Shown: piece by piece, positions 63,841 through 64,000 of the stretch
How positions within the stretch are numbered: position 1 is the stretch's first letter
How the letters are laid out: each line of letters opens with the position of its first letter
Assembly (NCBI RefSeq): GCF_900111945.1
Contig: NZ_FOYO01000001.1
Location: forward strand, 658,251 to 722,250
Origin: Litoreibacter janthinus
GTDB lineage: Bacteria; Pseudomonadota; Alphaproteobacteria; Rhodobacterales; Rhodobacteraceae
Reading direction: 5' to 3'
DNA: 64,000 nt
Program-made: the position numbers and the translations under genes
Notes under the pieces: model-generated
Told to the model about the DNA's origin: nothing
The model's input: the letters and a program-made list of their open reading frames with translations, nothing else
The model's database searches: none

Positions 63841-64000
63841 ATGGCTGGTATCCCACACGACCATTATGAGCCCAAGTCTGGCGGCGAGAAGTGGCTTCAC
63901 TCCCGCTTGCCGATTGTTGGTCTGCTCTATGACACTCTGATGATCCCCACTCCGAAAAACCTGAACTGGATGTGGATCTGGGGCATCGTTTTGACGTTCT
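63841..64000 (+). CDS. petB: Cytochrome b subunit of bc1 complex, N-terminal part (runs off the window)
   Basis: ATG 63841 begins [53 protein letters not shown], the usual alphaproteobacterial cytochrome b opening with the amphipathic helix and the start of helix A. About 53 residues are present. It binds the two b hemes and both quinone sites in the complete protein. GGGAG lies nine bases upstream. Confidence 0.95.
   Translation, partial: MAGIPHDHYEPKSGGEKWLHSRLPIVGLLYDTLMIPTPKNLNWMWIWGIVLTF

Noticed and set aside
1..64000. CRISPR arrays, insertion sequences, prophage or integrons
   Set aside because: No repeated spacer units, transposase, integrase or phage structural genes were found; all regions are explained by ordinary chromosomal genes.

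Overview
The window looks like chromosomal core sequence from an alphaproteobacterium of the Rhodobacteraceae, most likely the marine Roseobacter group. I infer this from gene content and protein style, not from any search: a petA-petB (cytochrome bc1) start, accD-folC, the serA/serC/serB block, a glutathione-dependent formaldehyde pathway, an Irr-type iron box in front of a membrane-bound ferritin gene, a MAPEG-free set of glutathione transferases, and frequent GTG/TTG starts. I see no phage, insertion sequence, CRISPR array or rRNA operon. Genes are tightly packed. No gap reaches 300 bases; the longest is about 230 bases and holds the TPP riboswitch.

Layout. 1-5.1 kb: the start of ilvD (minus strand), a CPBP membrane protease, accD-folC, and zapE. 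5.1-9.5 kb: an MFS carrier facing a four-gene overlapping operon (fghA, HAD hydrolase, ornithine cyclodeaminase-like protein, phytanoyl-CoA dioxygenase-like protein). 9.5-14.5 kb: an AEC transporter, mbfA under a candidate iron box, a small exported protein with three candidate TetR operators and its tetR neighbour, a NYN-LOTUS protein, and glutathione-dependent formaldehyde dehydrogenase. 14.5-24.2 kb: envelope and housekeeping genes (I78 inhibitor, mtgA, GST, queG, SDR, two L,D-transpeptidases, a CAP lipoprotein, a 58-residue exported peptide, rlmN, a Hint protein, IalB, asparaginase). 24.2-33.9 kb: a hybrid histidine kinase divergent from the alpha-2-macroglobulin/PbpC pair. 33.9-39.4 kb: thiolase, metallophosphatase, a nucleotide-sugar epimerase, DUF2585 and a 522-residue beta-helix/membrane protein of unknown function.

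39.4-43.3 kb holds serine biosynthesis: serC and serA on the minus strand and serB divergent. 43.3-48.1 kb is a CoA-dependent catabolic cluster (CaiD-like hydratase, ADP-forming-type CoA ligase, acyl-CoA dehydrogenase) plus a class II aldolase. 48.2-51.5 kb is purine salvage (ade-amn). Then come an HU protein, an EamA carrier, aroC, a TPP riboswitch with thiBPQ, tRNA-Lys(UUU), dapF-mtaB and a run of short overlapping genes (GST, PaiB-like, GST, GNAT). The window ends in trmL and petA-petB.

Themes. Formaldehyde handling is split between fghA (9.4 kb) and adhI (14.4 kb). Peptidoglycan and periplasm maintenance is spread over mtgA, two L,D-transpeptidases, CAP, PbpC and A2M. Many operons are joined by ATGA/GTGA/TTGA overlaps. 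Six of the 13 convergent gene pairs share a four-base stop overlap (CTAG, TTAA or CTAA). The most promising under-described items are the TetR/88-residue exported protein unit at 11.4-12.6 kb, the fghA-HAD-OCD-PhyH operon, and the 522-residue membrane protein at 37.9 kb. Everything here is from reading the sequence; no alignment or folding program was run.
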